Shown piece by piece: positions 44,049 to 55,137 of a stretch of DNA of 64,000 nucleotides. Location: positions 1-64,000 of the forward strand of contig JAGFNK010000294.1 in assembly GCA_025769875.1 (NCBI GenBank), read 5' to 3'. The notes under the pieces are model-generated. The model was not told the origin of the DNA, did no database searches, and saw only the letters and a list, made by a program, of their open reading frames with translations. The position numbers and the translations under genes are program-made. This DNA comes from Russula earlei (Eukaryota > Basidiomycota > Agaricomycetes > Russulales > Russulaceae). The stretch's first letter is position 1. Each line of letters starts with the position of its first letter.

Positions 44049-46200
44049 AGTTGATTATTAGATTCGCGAGCCGAGCGATGTACGAGCGATGTTCTCATGG
44101 CCCAAATCGGCCCCCGTGGCCAATGAGGTTGTTGTCATGCATACCACACACCACGGGTCCCGACTGGCTGCGTAATTTTAGACGTGTTGGAAATGTGCAC
44201 CGGCAGATGGATCACTTTTCATGCCTGAATGCCAGGATTGTCATCTCCGAGCCATAGGACTGGCGTTGCGAGAACGCTCTGGCGTCGCCTGTCTGCTCCG
44301 TGCCATTGCGCACCGTTTTACAGCTTCCCCTGCAAGCAGGTCACCTGGTGGGCAAGTTGGTTGGAACCATTAAATGGTTAATCGTTCTGACGAAGACATC
44401 GTTACGTGATGATCCTTGGGCCTCGGCCTCGTGATCGAACGAAAGATAGATGACTTATGTGGGTTCACCGAGGCAGGCACAAGAGAACGCGGCTCTGTGC
44501 TCAGTGCGGGGCGCCCGACCAAAAATCTCCGCTTTTGATGCCGGCTCAAATTTGTGTTGTGTGAACTTATAAGGGTTCCCGTGAGTGATCAACACAAGGC
44601 GGTCGTGCTCTTTGAAGAAGGCTGTTTGTTTCGTCCCCTTCGAACGAACGGGTCAACCACCTACCCGCGTGACTGGCAAGGGCTCTCGGGGCTACAGCCG
44701 CGCCGACAAACTTTTGGGCTGGCGTGCAACCTCAAAAAAAATGATGAATTCTTACGCGCCATGCTTGGGCTGCCGATCACCGCAGTCGGCCATCAAGAAC
44801 ATGGGTGGATCGACGCCCACAGACTTCCCGCTACCGCTACGGCGTGTCTCGAATCCCCTTTTTGGGGCCTAGGTGAATCCCGTGGCGGGGACGCTGCGTC
44901 GGATGACCTCAAACGCCGAGCGCCATCGATACCACAGCAGTCCAAGCTGCCTCCGGCGTGTGACCTGCTGACATCGGAGCACCACAAGGGGATGACGCGA
45001 ATCGTGCATCGTACATTACGCGTCACGGCTAGCGTGTGGCGCTTCCAGCATTGGGCCGGCATCGCGCGCGAAAGGCGCCTTTCTACAACAAACGCGTCGA
45101 TCAGTTGACACGGTAGATACACCGTCTGCGAGCCACCCCTCGTCTCCCGTCTCTCCGTTCCGCAGATGAAGCGACGTTTCGAAATTCAAACCTTCAAGTT
45201 TACCGCACCCTATTTCCCGCAAGTGACGTCCCGGGTGCCAGGTTCAGGTTGTTTGGGCGCCGCAGGGGGGGGGGGGGGGCAGCAATCGAAGGTCGACGCC
45301 GCTGCTCCAAAACGGGGTCGGACAGAATTTGCAATCAATGCGAAGAGATTGGAAGGTTGCGTGTGCACGCCTGCGGTCGCGCTCTTGATTCTTTGATTTC
45401 GGCCCACGGGGCATACTGTAAGGCTCAATGTCCTATCGAGTTAGCTCACATGTGGTGAGGGACTGGCACTTTCTTGACAGTAAGTTATTATGGTTCTGTT
45501 ATCCCTTACCAGGAACTCGGCAGTCCCTACCATCTCGGCGGTCACAAAATATCCAGATGCACTTCTGTTCCTCTGTGCTGGAACGACATGAAGGGAGCTA
45601 TGTCCGCGCACATCGATGAAATAAAAATGACGTTTTATTCCGCGTTGCTCGTCGCTCCGTTGCTGCACAGTAACGACTTGAGGAAGTTTTCTTTTTTTCC
45701 TAGGCACGAAAAGGCGTCGCGCACAGTGAGTGCCAGACCCGGGGGGTGTTGACTCCGCTCTGTGCGTCTTCCAGGTGAAATACTGCGGCCACGCGCTAGA
45801 CCCGAGCGAGTCTATTCGGGGACGCCAATGACAGAGACGGGCACCCGTCCTTGACGTTGAGGTTCTCGCGATGCCTCTCGATCGAGCCCGACGTTGAGAG
45901 CCACGTCACGTCGTCGCCGCAGATGGCCGCCCGCGCTCATGTAGATCGAGCACAGACGCCTTCCCTCTCGATGGCCGAGTAGAGTAAGCGAAGCGCGCGC
46001 GTTGGCCCGGAGCGACAACCGCGCGTTCGGACGCGGGAAGAAGCCTCGCGTCGTGCTCAGCGCCCCTCCGACCGGTGCCCGCCAAGGACCGCGGCGGAGG
46101 ATCTATCGTTTTGTCGGCGGGAAGCGAGAACGGCGCGGCATGTGCTGAGAAAAGGAGCAAGGAGCGACCTGACTCGTCGGCACCCGGGATCGGGAGTGTG
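44049..46200. other. No gene identified; GC-normal sequence with scattered open frames
   Basis: About 2.1 kb. The longest frames (44554-45108 plus; 45441-45707 minus; 45812-46160 minus) have no recognisable motif and no convincing intron-exon structure. A run of about 15 G at 45267-45281 is notable. CpG density is normal, unlike the repeat blocks, so this may be host intergenic DNA or a rapidly evolving gene. Confidence 0.4.
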
Positions 46201-46249
46201 CGACGGTTGAGGACGAGCTCACCCGGGGCCCCCAGAGACGGATGACCAA

Positions 46250-47170
46250 CGCGAGGACGTCACTGTCTCCGATGATGGCGTTATTCAGGTCTGCCTGAAA
46301 ATCGTCGTCAAAGGACGGAATGTCTGCAACAGGATAAGAGATCGTGTGTCCCCGAGACCCTTATTGAAGTCCAAGTGGTTTGCATTGAGTTCAGTGTTCG
46401 TCCACTCGCGAGGCACTGAGATATGTAGTTTTCTTATATCCGAGTTACATAGACAACGTCTCGGTCATGCGCCCATTCCATTGCCTCCCCGATGACCGTG
46501 GCCTTCACGAGCACAGCGGGCCTATGTCATGCATGGCCGGGTGAATATTCCTGAGGCCCGCGCGCCGTCGCATGACCTCAGGGTACCACGCGTCAAGGAC
46601 ATGAGCGGAAACAACGCAGTGCTGAACAGACCGTTGCTCGTTTCAGATGAGACGATTGAAGTTTCCTCGCGATCAGGTACGGCGTGACGACGAAGTGAGC
46701 AGGCACAACAACCGATGTACGTAGTCGTCTGTGGCCAGAGACGCAGAGGCCTGCGACTGTGTAGGATCCAGTTGGGATGCGCCAGAGTGTCTCCCACTAG
46801 ACGGCGTGCTTGTCCTTGCACGCCCCAAAGAAGTCACTGAAAGGAGCAGAGTTGACCTTGGCGCAAGCGCGTCATGTGAAGTCGAAGGGGAAAGCGCTGC
46901 CTAAAAGAGGCAGAGGGATGGAGACAGTGCCACGGAACGGTTCACGGGCGCGGGAAACAGATTTTCTTACCCCGTAATGACGAATCGGGGCGTGATAAGG
47001 GAAATCTTGTCGATATCGAATGGGAGGCGAGGACGTGGGTCCAAGGAGGTTATATACCAATAGCGCAACATGGAGTGATCGATTGTCTCGATGATCTTGC
47101 CGTTTTGCACTTGGCGCGGCGCCTGAAACCACAAATTCGGGGCAAAAACCCCCTTCAACATGCAAGGCAA
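46250..47170 (-). CDS. Possible unrecognised gene (partial exon structure)
   Basis: A frame at 47170-46970 (LWFQAPRQVQNGK, SMLRYWYITSLDPRPRLP, KISLITPRFVITG) reads like a conserved protein and runs into a good donor (GTAAGA) whose acceptor at about 46900 leads to QRFPLRLHMTRL. Further pieces in the same direction (ATVIGEAMEWAHDRDVV near 46470; PSFDDDFQADLNNAIIG near 46290) also look coding, but I cannot join them in frame with confidence. I do not recognise the family. It may be intact with introns I misplace, or a decayed gene. Confidence 0.35.
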
Positions 47171-47183
47171 ATATCTCCATCAT

Positions 47184-47878
47184 TTCTGCTCATATTTCAA
47201 TAGAACTTATGCCCCCTGAATCGCCTCAACGAGGGCTATGTATTCCCACCTTTTTCATGAGATTTGAGAAAGAATTGGTGAAGCTGGACTCAGGCAGCCT
47301 ACACATGTATATGAAACACATTACTAGGGGTGCACGCCATACCGTAACGGCTATCAGCCGTACATATACGGTAGACGTACGGCTACGGCCTAGCCGTAAT
47401 TGTAGCCGCAGGTATTGTTTCAAGACCTTCACAGTACGGACGGAAGTCAAAACGGCTCAAAATGGCCACATACCCGCATACGGGTATATATAAAAATATA
47501 CATATTTTATCAAATTGAACGATGATCATGATCTGTCTATCCGCACAGAAATATGTGCAAATATAAGGTGCTGTTTGACCAGCATAAGAACCTGGATTGT
47601 GTCGGGAATCAAACTTGCACGATGCAAGGAGATGGTACAGTACCAGTACCGTACACAGGTCCATCAGGAAATTCACATAAAACTTTTTGAGCTTTATAAA
47701 GACGTTATACAGTCAATAAAGTCAAAAAGTGAGAAGACATTTGGCTAGGCCCCCCTGCCTGAAAAGTTACAGTGTGGAGGTCGGCTGTAAGGCTAGGAAA
47801 GCCCAAAAAGTAATCTAAAGTTCGTAAAGTACCACAAAGATCCATCAAGACAGAGAGTCTTGCCAGAATTAGTGTAAG
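47184..47878. other. No gene seen; repeat-like with TACGG/CCGTA words
   Basis: Contains TAGGGGTGCACGCC at about 47326, which resembles a hAT terminus, followed by many TACGGC, GCCGTA and ACGGGTATA words to about 47495. Similar words (ACGGGTACGGCCGTATA, ACGGGTCC, ATGGGTC) occur at 50915-51045. These could be subterminal repeats of a hAT element, but I could not pair two ends. Confidence 0.4.
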
Positions 47879-49400
47879 ACTTTGACTGCATCGCCCACCC
47901 CTCGCCACTGACCACGTGCGCCGCCATGCCCCAGCTCATGCGATGCATTCGCATCTCAAGCCTTTCACCACGGCCTCAACCACCTCGCCCAGTCCCGATC
48001 CTCTGTTTCCCCTTCACCATTCCCAGCTTCGTCCTCCATTGCAGTCACTGTCCCCACGTCACCAGCTTCCGCCGCCATCTCTCCCTCACCCACAGTCGTC
48101 ATCACTGCCACCTCAGTCTCGTCCACCTCCGTCATCGCTCTGCCCGCCCCAATGGCCCCAGCCCCAGCCCCAGCCCCAGCCTCTCCAGCCGCCGTCTCTG
48201 CTTCACTCGCCTCCGCCACTACATCTACGCCCATCACCATCGCCATCGCCCCTGTGTCCTCAGTCCTGCCCGCCTCGGCCTTAGCTTCACCCCTCACGCC
48301 CTCAGTAGCACCACCAGTTGCCATCCCTGCTTTGCCCACGATCGTCACAGCCACTGCCTCACCCCCACACTCGCCCATTGTCACCTTTGCCGCATGCAAT
48401 TCAGCACCCACCGCCTCAGGCCCAGCTCAGCCAGCCGCCGCCACCATCCAGCCCTCGCAGTCTTGTCTGCCACCCCCGCCTTTGCCTCACCCGCTCCCGT
48501 GCCCTCAGTTGTCTCATCCCCCTCAGCCCCAGTCACAACCTCGCCTGCCTTAGAAATCTCAGCCTTGCCACTCACCTCCATCGCCTCTGCCGCTCTCGCC
48601 TCACCCTCTGCCGCCCCCGTAGCCTCAGGCTCGCCCACTGATGTCTTAGCGCCACCCGCCACCTCAGGCACAGCTCAGTCAGCTGCCGCCACCACGCCCT
48701 CAGCCTCATCCGTTGCCTTGGCCGCCACGTCAGCCCCCACTGCTCTGTCCCCACCGTCTGCCATTGCCCCCATGTCGCCCACTGCTGTCTCCCCTCTGTC
48801 CGTCGCATGCTCCATCGTCACCTTCGCTCCATCCGTCTCTGTCATCACACCACCACCACCTCCTTGGTCTCGCCCACAGCCTCACCGCCATCTGCCGCCA
48901 CTGTTTTAGATTCACCCGACTCCAGCATCACAGCACCGTCGCCACCCCCCGCCACCAGCACCGCCTCAAAAGACCAAGAAGGCCCCGAACCCGAACACAA
49001 ACTTAGCCTCCACGCACCACCGCAGAAGGAGCAGCAGCAGCAGCCATGCCGCTGCTGTAGGAGAAGCCGCCGCCGCCGATGCTGACATCATGCTGCACAC
49101 CACCTCTCACATCACCTCCCTGTCCACTCACGTGTCACCACCCACGTCTGCTGCTGCCACCTGCAGTGGAGATGACCCCGCCACCGCTGCCGCAAGACAA
49201 CAAACTCCACCCTCGCACAAGCCGCCCCATGCATCCTCCACCTCCATGTCCACCGCCATCTCGCCACCACCTTCACCCTCTTCTCCATCGCCTCCATCTC
49301 CCATGACCCTCACCCTCCAGCATTGCCACCCTCTCTCACCACTGCCCTCACTCTTGCTGCCCCACCACCTCACCCAACTGCACTGATGCCTCTAACAAGA
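47879..49400. repeat. C-rich, strand-biased low-complexity tract
   Basis: The plus strand is very rich in C with almost no long purine run. The open frame at 47926-48909 (327 codons of Ala/Ser/Pro/Thr) is an outcome of this composition; no motif, no start context and no domain support it. Imperfect short repeats such as CCCCAG and CTCGCC with TGTC occur. The start (47879-48006) is a less decayed copy of 22016-22145. Confidence 0.55.
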
Positions 49401-51080
49401 GCAACAACAAGAGCAGCCACAGCAACACTTCTCATCACCATTGCCATCACCACTTGCCACTTGCCTCTTTTGTTGCCCCCACTACACTTGCCATCACCAT
49501 TGTGTACTCCATCACTACCGATGCTGCCTCAACAATTTAGATGCACAAGGCCTCAAAATGCTTGCATTGAGATGCTTGACCAAGGATGGTCAAAATTTCA
49601 ACCCCCTGGAAGATGTAAGGAGAATCATGGCTGGTCACTGAATCATGTGTGGAACACATCTTACCCCACTATGGTACTGGCTTTCTACCTAAAGACTTCA
49701 GTTATATTAATGCTCTTGATTCATTGAAGTCTTATTTTGTGAATCATTTTGTTGACTATCATGCACATGAACTCCTTCAGCCTCCTAACTAACTTTACAA
49801 ACTTTATTAACCTTTCCAACTTTTTGACTTTATGTGGCACCTTGATGACACTATTGAACTTTGCAAACTTTTGACTTTAGGAGTGACCATTATAAAGCCA
49901 AAAAGCCAAAAAAGTTGAAAAAAAATGTGTGATTTTCCTGATGTTGTACAGGTTGTGGCCCCAACTCACAAGTGGCTTGCCTGCACATGACAACCACATG
50001 ACGACCCCAAGATGTCAGGGTGTTGGCCATGCTATGGCGTATCACCCAGCCTTTCCTCAACCGCAGCCATCCTTGTCTTGTTGCCCCACTAAATCATGTG
50101 AGCTTATAAAGGGCGTCTCGGAACTGGACTCACCCACTTCCATTTCAACTCTCGTTTGGTCAGGCATCTCAAATTGAAATGGTGTGTAATTAATTGATGT
50201 ACTCATATGACATACCTACGCCTTATCTTCTCTCTCCAGGGTTCCATTGTCTCTGCGATCGGTTACGGCATTAGTTCTGTGATCTCCGCGATTGCCCATG
50301 TCCTTGAAACTATTATCGGTGCTATTGTAACAGTGCATGTGTCGGGTATAAATGCGGACAGAGCCTCGGCATCTCACCCAAATCTTCAATGACAGATAAT
50401 TGTATCAATTTTCGACCTCATTCTCGACATGCTGTGCTGTTGCTGGATCAGTCCCTGCTGCTCAGGCATGCGTACAGGACGCAGAGGATTTTATCGTCGC
50501 AGAAGAGGAGTGTTTACTGGCGCGCGGAGGCATAATGATGTGGTGTGGCTGCAGGGAGCTACGTTTCGAAGCACAATGTGCGTGGACGAGGATGACACAT
50601 TGGCGCCATCGCTTTCTAATTATATAAACCGTCAATGTAATGACAGATGGATGAAACTATGACGACTTATTTGAGCTTGGTTCCGCATGCCAATCCCAGG
50701 TCTTTCCTTGCACGGTTTTGCGAACAAGATGTTTGGGGCCAGCCCATAAGGCCTTCATGTGGCATTGCAGGACTCTCATCACAAGCACGTTTCTGTACTT
50801 TACTAATGCAATTTCTTCTTATTATTAAAAGGAGGCCGAGACAAGTCTCAAAAAGATGGGACATGAGGGCTTTGGCGCTGTCCCATGGCTGGGGCTGTTC
50901 ACGTACCATATTACGGGTACGGCCGTATATTTGACGGGTCCAAATGGGTCTACCTGTCCTGACCCTGTACTGTATATCAACTTACTGTGAACTCAAACAG
51001 GATGGTACGGGGGATTGAACGGCTGTATTATGGGTAATGGGTTATATATTAGGAACTAAACTACTGATACGACATGTTCT
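49401..51080. other. No gene seen; AT-richer repeat remnants
   Basis: Includes short tandem words (TTTGCAAACTTTT, CAACTTTTTGACTTTA near 49790-49880) and unassigned sequence to 51080. No open frame with support. Confidence 0.4.
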
Positions 51081-51550
51081 TGTTGCAAGCACAATTTCTT
51101 TTTAACTAGTATAAGGGTCCTGATGGTCTCCACCTTCAAGCTAGCACAATGGAGAGAGATTGTGTCTCGGCCACCAGAGAAAACCCTCTCTACAGCCACT
51201 GCAGAAGCTGAAGAGGACAGTGAGCTGTGAACAAACTCACACCTCACACCTGCCTTTGTTATATTTTCTCCAAAGAGACCATGGATGTGAGTCTGATTCA
51301 TCAGATGCTTGCTCAGCTTCAATGATTTCCTGCATCCATGCAGTGTTCTGGGTTCATGGATTTTGCACTGAGGAGCCTTTAGCATGCATGGAAGAGAACA
51401 GAGAGGAAACAAGGGTAGATGTATTCTGAGAGGATTGGGTATGGATGCATGTGATTGTGGTGTTGAGGCGACATGTGAAATGAAACGAAATGAAACTAAA
51501 CTTTGAAAGGGTATGGTAGGTGGTAGCAACAAGTGGGCACTAGTCAGCAT
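51056..51550 (-). pseudogene. hAT transposase C-terminal fragment
   Basis: The C-terminal part of this frame (about 51085-51235) reads ASAVAVERVFSGGRDTISLH then ASLKVETIRTLILVKKKL, the dimerisation domain that closes hAT transposases (Dimer_Tnp_hAT). The catalytic part is not found upstream; the rest of the frame is low-complexity. Degenerate remnant. Confidence 0.8.
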
Positions 51551-51851
51551 GGCTGAAATGCTGCGCAGGGGTGGTCAGTCAGCTCTCAAACATTGGGGGC
51601 TTTTGCCTGACTGATGAGGGAGTGGCAGGCAGGTGTGCAGGTGTGGGTGCATGGTAGCATTGGAGGAGGAGTGGCCATGTATGTCAGAGGCAAGAGGCAG
51701 AGGGTGTGGAGGCATTTGCATATGACATGGTGGTTGGAGAAAGGAGGGTGTTGGGTGCACATGTTGGGCATTCAGTGGTAATGTTGTTGGAGGTGGAGGA
51801 AAGGGAGTGTGCATCAAAGGTGAGAGGCGGAGGGCATGGTGTGCTTGCATG

Positions 51852-52731
51852 TGTTACAACAGTTTCCTTTTACACTTACTTCTCACCTTTGCTATGAACT
51901 GCTTCCTTCATACATCCCTTTACCTACTGGTCTTGTGATCTCTTATGTCTTGTGATCTCTTCTGTGTTATCATGTGATCCATACACATCCAGGTAACATT
52001 GGATTGCTGTTACTTTTCCTTTGTTTGGTTCTCTTTCCTTTCATACTTACTTCTCAGTTGCAACTGTGCAATGCTGCGAACCTACTGTGCAGCACAGTCA
52101 TTTGGTTCTGACTCATTCATGGCCTCATTTCTATGACTCCTACTTATTATGACTCCTACTATACTAGTAGCACAGTCAAAGCGCAGCTACTGCTGCGCTT
52201 CTCCTGTATATATAAGCTCAGTACTTTGTGACCAAAGCCCTAAGCTTGGTCTCTTGTAGAATCCAACCTACTCTTGTCCAAACATATTCGCCTGCAACCC
52301 ATGCCACTCCTAATCCTCAAACCACATCCACCTCTCCATTTTATCAACTCTTCATACACACACACCATCTACCATCTACTCTCTGCCTCTCCCTTCCTCC
52401 CCTAAGAGTCTCTCTTCACTCTACTGAGAAGAGCTCTCCTCCTTCAAGACATACCTTTCTCTCTCTGTGTGTTCAAGGTCTACAATGGACTTGAATGCAT
52501 ATAGCTAGTGGAACCAGCCCTAGTCTATCCCATTACAAACTTACCCTAGCTTCTCAACAGACCGAGTCATACTAGGAAGGGTCTATTGGCCATAACCTGT
52601 TTAGCCTAAAACACTTCAACCGCTGCAGGGATCCTTACTCTTTACAACAGGAACCAGCCCGTTCATCTGAACACACTTTCCTATCAACTCAATTTCAGGC
52701 TTGAGAACTGACATGGCTTGTTACTGTGACA
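51852..52731 (+). repeat. LTR-B copy, plus strand
   Basis: 880 bp, TGTTACA to TGTGACA, the same family as 7144-8025 with many CpG to TpG changes (for example CACGTCC there, CACATCC here). TATA box TATATATAAG near 52208. Flanks GCATG and GATTC do not match, so its insertion duplication is lost or one side was rearranged. Confidence 0.88.
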
Positions 52732-52744
52732 GATTCTCAGCACA

Positions 52745-53550
52745 ATCAACATACAGCAAGCCCCACTTAGTGGCAACCCTTTTAGCAATAAAGGACAGTA
52801 TTATAGCCTTTCTAAGAACCCTTTAGGATGACTCTAAATGCTCTACAAAAGGCACTAACAAGATACTAAAGGCCCTACAATGTGTTATTAGACTAACTCT
52901 AATAACCTTAGAATGAGCTATAAAGCAATACTAAGGACCTTAATAGAAGTATTAGGGTCAACTCTAAGAACCCTAATAGAACTATATAAGGGGCCTTATA
53001 GATAACTCTATTCCCTAAACCAAACTACAAGTCCTCAAATGACTGGCCCTAAACTAACTGACAGCAAATGAATCAGGTGCTTTGCACATGTACTAAAGCA
53101 GTGAACATGTGGACAGTAAAAGCTCTTACTCATCAAGAGAAGCCTTCTTACTCAGCAGCTTACTGAGCATGACTGAGCATGCTCAGTAAGCGTACCCCAA
53201 CTTCTTACTCATCTGTCTATTGTGCTTGATAACAAGGTTATGACTTGTTCCCTATTTAGCAGTTCTCTTGTAGTATATAAGCACTCTATAAAGTAGTGGA
53301 CAGTCTTCAGACTGTCCGTTTGTTTACAGCACTCTCCATCCCTGGGATACTCCTCTAAGGACCATCCCCTTGTGACTATCCTGGCTTCTTCCCTGCGTAC
53401 CTGCTCAACTCTACCAGTGACCATACCTCTGTGGTATTTGGTACTGCTTTGGACTCTACTTCTTGCCCATGCCATCTTGGATGTCTATCGACTCATCTTT
53501 GAGCTCACCCCTCACTCTTGAACTAGATTGTTCAATAGTGAGTTATGACA
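52745..53550 (+). repeat. LTR-D repeat, plus copy 1
   Basis: Aligned with the reverse strand of 12945-13723 (GCAAGCCCCACTTAGTGGCAA at the start; GTGAGTTATGACA at the end). TATA box TATATAAGCACTC near 53272. Starts almost at the end of LTR-B. Confidence 0.78.
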
Positions 53551-54588
53551 GTAAAGGCTCTTACTCATCAATAGGAGTCTTCTTACTCAGCAGCTTACTG
53601 AGCATGACTGAGCATGCTCAGTAAGCATACTCTGACTTCTTACTCATCCGCCAACTGTGCTTGATAACAAGGTTATGACTTGTTCCCTATTTAGCAGTTC
53701 TCTTGTAGTATATATGTTATGGTGTTGTGGCTGTTGGAGCATTAGCTCAGGGTTCAGTGGGGCCAAGTCCCTGTGACTTGGTTCAAAGGTTCAGTGGGGC
53801 CAGCTCAAAGAGACTGGATCAAGGGTTTTAGCATCTCAAGGCTTAGTCAGACAATGACTCAGCCCACAGACAGAGTTGATCTTCTGGCTTCACAGAAGAG
53901 GAGGATGATGAGAGAGAGGCAGAGGAGGAAGAGGAACACAAGGGTTCCTTGAGGTGTGCTCAGGTCAAGCAGGGTGTAAGCCAGCACAAGCAAGTTGTGA
54001 TTGAGAGAGTATACAAGGCAAGGGATGCAACAGGAAATGGGACAAAGCTGAGCTTGGGGCATTCCCCAGCTTCTACAGGCACTTAAATACTGTATGTAGC
54101 AAGGCTGTACAGTACTATATATGGAACAATAGATAAAAGGCAGGCCAATGGCAAAAGAGGATCAATCAACAGATGAAACATAAGAAAGTAAGTAAGGTGA
54201 CAGCTGTCAATCAATATCAAGGGATGAAACAGTAACCAAGGGGATGAGGGTGACAGAAGAGAACAATAACAGAAGCTGTTAGTGACAAACCAACAAGGGG
54301 GTAGATCATGACAATATAAGCACTCAATAAAGTAGCAGACAGTCTTCAGACTGTCCATTTGATTTGTGGCACTCTATTACCAAGGGTACTCCTTTAGGAC
54401 CACCCTATCTAGCATGCCCTGGCTCTTTCTCTTTGTGATCACCTCTCACAGCTGATACCAGTCCCTCTCTGGTCCCTGCTACTCGTTTGGACAGTACTCT
54501 TCACCAACTTTGTCTTGGAACTCAGTCAACTCATCTCCCAGTTCTTATTTTGCTCTTTAACAGGATTGTTCAACAGTGAGTCTTGACA
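53551..54588 (+). repeat. LTR-D repeat, plus copy 2 (5'-truncated, interrupted)
   Basis: Directly follows copy 1 and starts at its internal GTAAAGGCTCTTACTC point, so it is a tandem copy lacking the first ~370 bp; the junction shares GACA. It is split by a solo LTR at 53715-54313 exactly in its TATA box. Ends GTGAGTCTTGACA at 54588. Confidence 0.8.
53715..54313 (-). repeat. Solo LTR (family LTR-G) inside LTR-D, ATATA duplication
   Basis: 599 bp with TGTCATG/CATAACA ends on the minus strand, flanked by perfect ATATA (53710-53714 and 54314-54318). Removing it restores GTAGTATATAAGCACTC, the TATA box of LTR-D, so it landed in the promoter of another LTR. A TATATAGTAC element near 54110 supports minus orientation. 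Confidence 0.93.
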
Positions 54589-54697
54589 AACATAGTCTCC
54601 CCATAGGGTAGACTAGCTCACCACAGCATGCAGGCTACAGGGCTGCTTCATCATTGTTGCAGCCATTGAAGGCACATGGCTTGCAGGGCCCATAACC
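54589..54697 (-). mobile_element. Copia-3 leader and primer-binding site, truncated
   Basis: Minus-strand GGTTATGGGCCCTG (54684-54697) directly against an LTR starting at 54698; about 95 bp of leader remain before LTR-D copy 2 cuts it. Confidence 0.75.
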
Positions 54698-54874
54698 TGT
54701 TGTGCAGCATAGAGTGTAGCTAACAGGCTAAGAAACCCACCTAAGAGGTTGTGCTAATGCTCAAGTGATATTGGGGTGTAGAACAATGTGTATACTTGTC
54801 TACAAGTTGGGTATTTATACACCTATCGTCCAAGGCAGTTCCTATGACCATTATGGGTGAGTACAGGTGTCCAC

Positions 54875-55121
54875 TGTTGAAGCTAAAGGAAGCTTTGCTC
54901 AGTCTTGTGTGTGAAGGACTGTATTAGTTAGTGATCTAACCTAAAGGAAGCTTTGCTATGTACAGTATTAGTTCTAGAAAAGAAGTAAGAGAGTGTGGTA
55001 CTGACCTCAGTCTTGTGTGTGAAAGACTGAGGGAAAAAATGAACGACAACTAATTCAAATATTTACATGTATGGTCCAGCTTTGTCCGTACACACGCCAC
55101 CGGGTGGCTGCACATCCAACA
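54875..55121 (-). repeat. Copia-2 3' LTR
   Basis: 247 bp, TGTTGAAGC to CATCCAACA. The G-rich polypurine tract (GGGCTGAGGGGGCA, minus strand) lies directly outside at 55122-55135. Confidence 0.93.
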
Positions 55122-55137
55122 TGCCCCCTCAGCCCTG

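Noticed and set aside
43517..44098. 193-codon minus-strand frame over the F-box gene
   Set aside because: Antisense shadow of a GC-rich exon with biased third positions.
44554..45108. 184-codon plus-strand frame
   Set aside because: No recognisable motif, no promoter or splice support, composition like its surroundings.
47926..48909. 327-codon open frame rich in Ala, Ser and Pro
   Set aside because: It follows from C-rich composition; other frames in the tract are open too, and there is no domain, intron or promoter support.
47320..51050. A complete hAT element between the TAGGGGTGCA at 47326 and the transposase fragment at 51085-51235
   Set aside because: Similar subterminal words occur on both sides but I could not pair inverted ends or an 8-bp duplication.
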